From the NCBI GenBank assembly GCA_032622095.1, contig CP136064.1, forward strand, positions 139,391,954-139,455,953: a stretch of DNA of 64,000 nucleotides, given 5' to 3'. Under the pieces are notes generated by a model. It was not told the DNA's origin. It searched no databases and worked only from the letters and a program-made list of their open reading frames with translations. Below, one piece after another: positions 62,984 through 64,000 of this stretch. Position numbers and translations under genes: made by a program. The stretch comes from Siphonodentalium dalli. Lineage: Eukaryota; Mollusca; Scaphopoda; Gadilida; Siphonodentaliidae. Numbering within the stretch: position 1 is the first letter of the stretch; each line of letters begins with the position of its first letter.

Positions 62984-64000
62984 TTGCAGGTCTCTAAGCC
63001 TTGACTATTCAATTTACCAGTAACGCTCATGCACTGATCGAGGTATGATTGGGTTCGTTACAGCTAGAAGTGTGGTGTTAAACATTAATTTCATTTGTTA
63101 TCACATAGGAGTCGCAAAAGAAAGGTTGAAACTACCATAATGGTAATTAGGATACAAACGAGTGTATGATTTATTAAATTATATATATTGGCTTCTTTAG
63201 TGTAGGTACACCTACTGGTATTTATACCAGCCAGAGTGACACAAAGACGAACGATTGCATAAAGGTTGTACAGTATAGAGTTATCACTCGGCGGACACTT
63301 GGTTTGTTTCGGGCAATTCTGGAGAACTTTAAAACGGTATACCAGATCAAGATAGTTTAGTGCGATTTGGCCTGCTTCATATGTTATTCAGGGAATCGGA
63401 CACTCAACTGGATGTATTTGTGCCAGGGACGGTCATTATGATATTATGTAATATGATAATGGATCAATTCAGTTCCGAAGTGACATAAGGGACTCGCAGT
63501 GGGCAAGTTTGAAAGGAAAAATAAATAAATGAGAAAACGGCACCACGATGTCACCAAGAGGAGAACGGAAGACAGGTTGAAAATCGTTTTTCAGTGTAAT
63601 ACAACTTATCGATCGCACTTTGGGACCACTGTGCGTAGGCATTAGTGACACAAAAGAATTACTGATATCATTCATATAGTAGACGAGGTGCTCCGTAACT
63701 AAGTCTAATAGGAACTTGACGACTATCTTATAAGGGAAAAACAAATGGATCGAACCATATTTAAACAATCAGATTCCACTAGAACATGTGAGTTAACAAC
63801 ACACTCAGCGATGTTTGTTAACAAATTACTGCAACAGTTTTGTATCAACACGCCACTGAATAGCTATTAATAACAAACTCCATCCCCCAGCTATGCCCTT
63901 ATAATTATAGTGGTAAATTTGTTTAGACTTTCCTATCCCTGATATGTATTTATCGACCCACGCACTGCGAGTGCCCTGGTTCCCTAAATCCAATCGCCAA
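62984..64000. other. No recognisable gene
   Basis: Starts with a T-run and GCAGG at the LINE truncation point. A minus-strand open frame at 63469-63768 (99 codons) has no family signature, and I do not call it. Otherwise nothing seen. Confidence 0.35.

Noticed and set aside
1-64000. tRNA and rRNA genes
   Set aside because: None recognised by eye; a covariance-model scan would be needed to exclude decayed tRNA-derived SINEs.

Overview
The window is a piece of a eukaryotic, most likely marine invertebrate (lophotrochozoan or mollusc-like), nuclear genome. The evidence is an AT-rich background, GT-AG introns, a single Rab-GTPase exon as the only host coding sequence I can recognise, and a dense nest of animal-type transposons: several APE-type LINEs, a Penelope-like element, MITE/satellite arrays and a complete Polinton/Maverick. 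The species call is inference; no rRNA or tRNA was recognised.

Layout. 1-2260: 5' half of a minus-strand LINE that runs off the left edge. 3301-12986: a 9.36-kb plus-strand LINE (ORF1 at 3686, ORF2 at 9096) bounded by a perfect 163-bp direct repeat and sitting in an intron just upstream of a Rab exon (13174-13282). Its 4-kb inter-ORF spacer holds a 100-bp-stem hairpin whose arm differences are almost all G.U-type. 13.5-20.4 kb: palindromic CCAAGCTTTACC-type repeats, a decayed SGNH-esterase ORF1 of another LINE, and long stretches with nothing recognisable. 20.4-32.3 kb: two minus-strand copies of one CR1-like LINE flanking a plus-strand LINE (22005-27815) with a 1030-codon ORF2; the second copy carries a 5'-truncated Penelope-like insertion with an 11-bp TSD. 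32.6-34.7, 55.0-55.9 and 61.0-63.0 kb: three fragments of one L1/Tx1-like LINE family.

35991-53464 is a complete Polinton: 17,462 bp, about 757-bp terminal inverted repeats and a perfect 6-bp TSD (CCCAGA). Plus-strand genes in order are an acidic repeat protein, packaging ATPase (frameshifted), two small proteins, chromodomain integrase, a one-TM protein, a conserved small protein with a stop at codon 4, a small basic protein, a capsid protein (frameshifted) and an adenain-type protease, with stop/start overlaps at several junctions. Minus-strand genes are a TATA-binding-protein homologue, a double-PC4-domain protein 11 bases upstream of it, and a 1505-codon protein-primed PolB with one spliceosomal intron and four in-frame stops. 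An unrecognised plus-strand gene lies between them.

The strongest candidate for something undescribed is the transcription module of this Polinton: a TBP-fold protein keeping all four DNA-kinking phenylalanines, paired with a tandem PC4 protein, in an element whose non-coding segments repeat the 10-mer AAAGAGCGTT (eight exact copies plus one near copy). I infer that the element may bring its own promoter-recognition machinery. The whole copy is decayed, so this one is not an active element. 55.9-61.0 kb is a nested MITE, 174-bp satellite and 840-bp tandem array ending in a U2-snRNA-like segment abutting the 3' end of a Tx1-like LINE.
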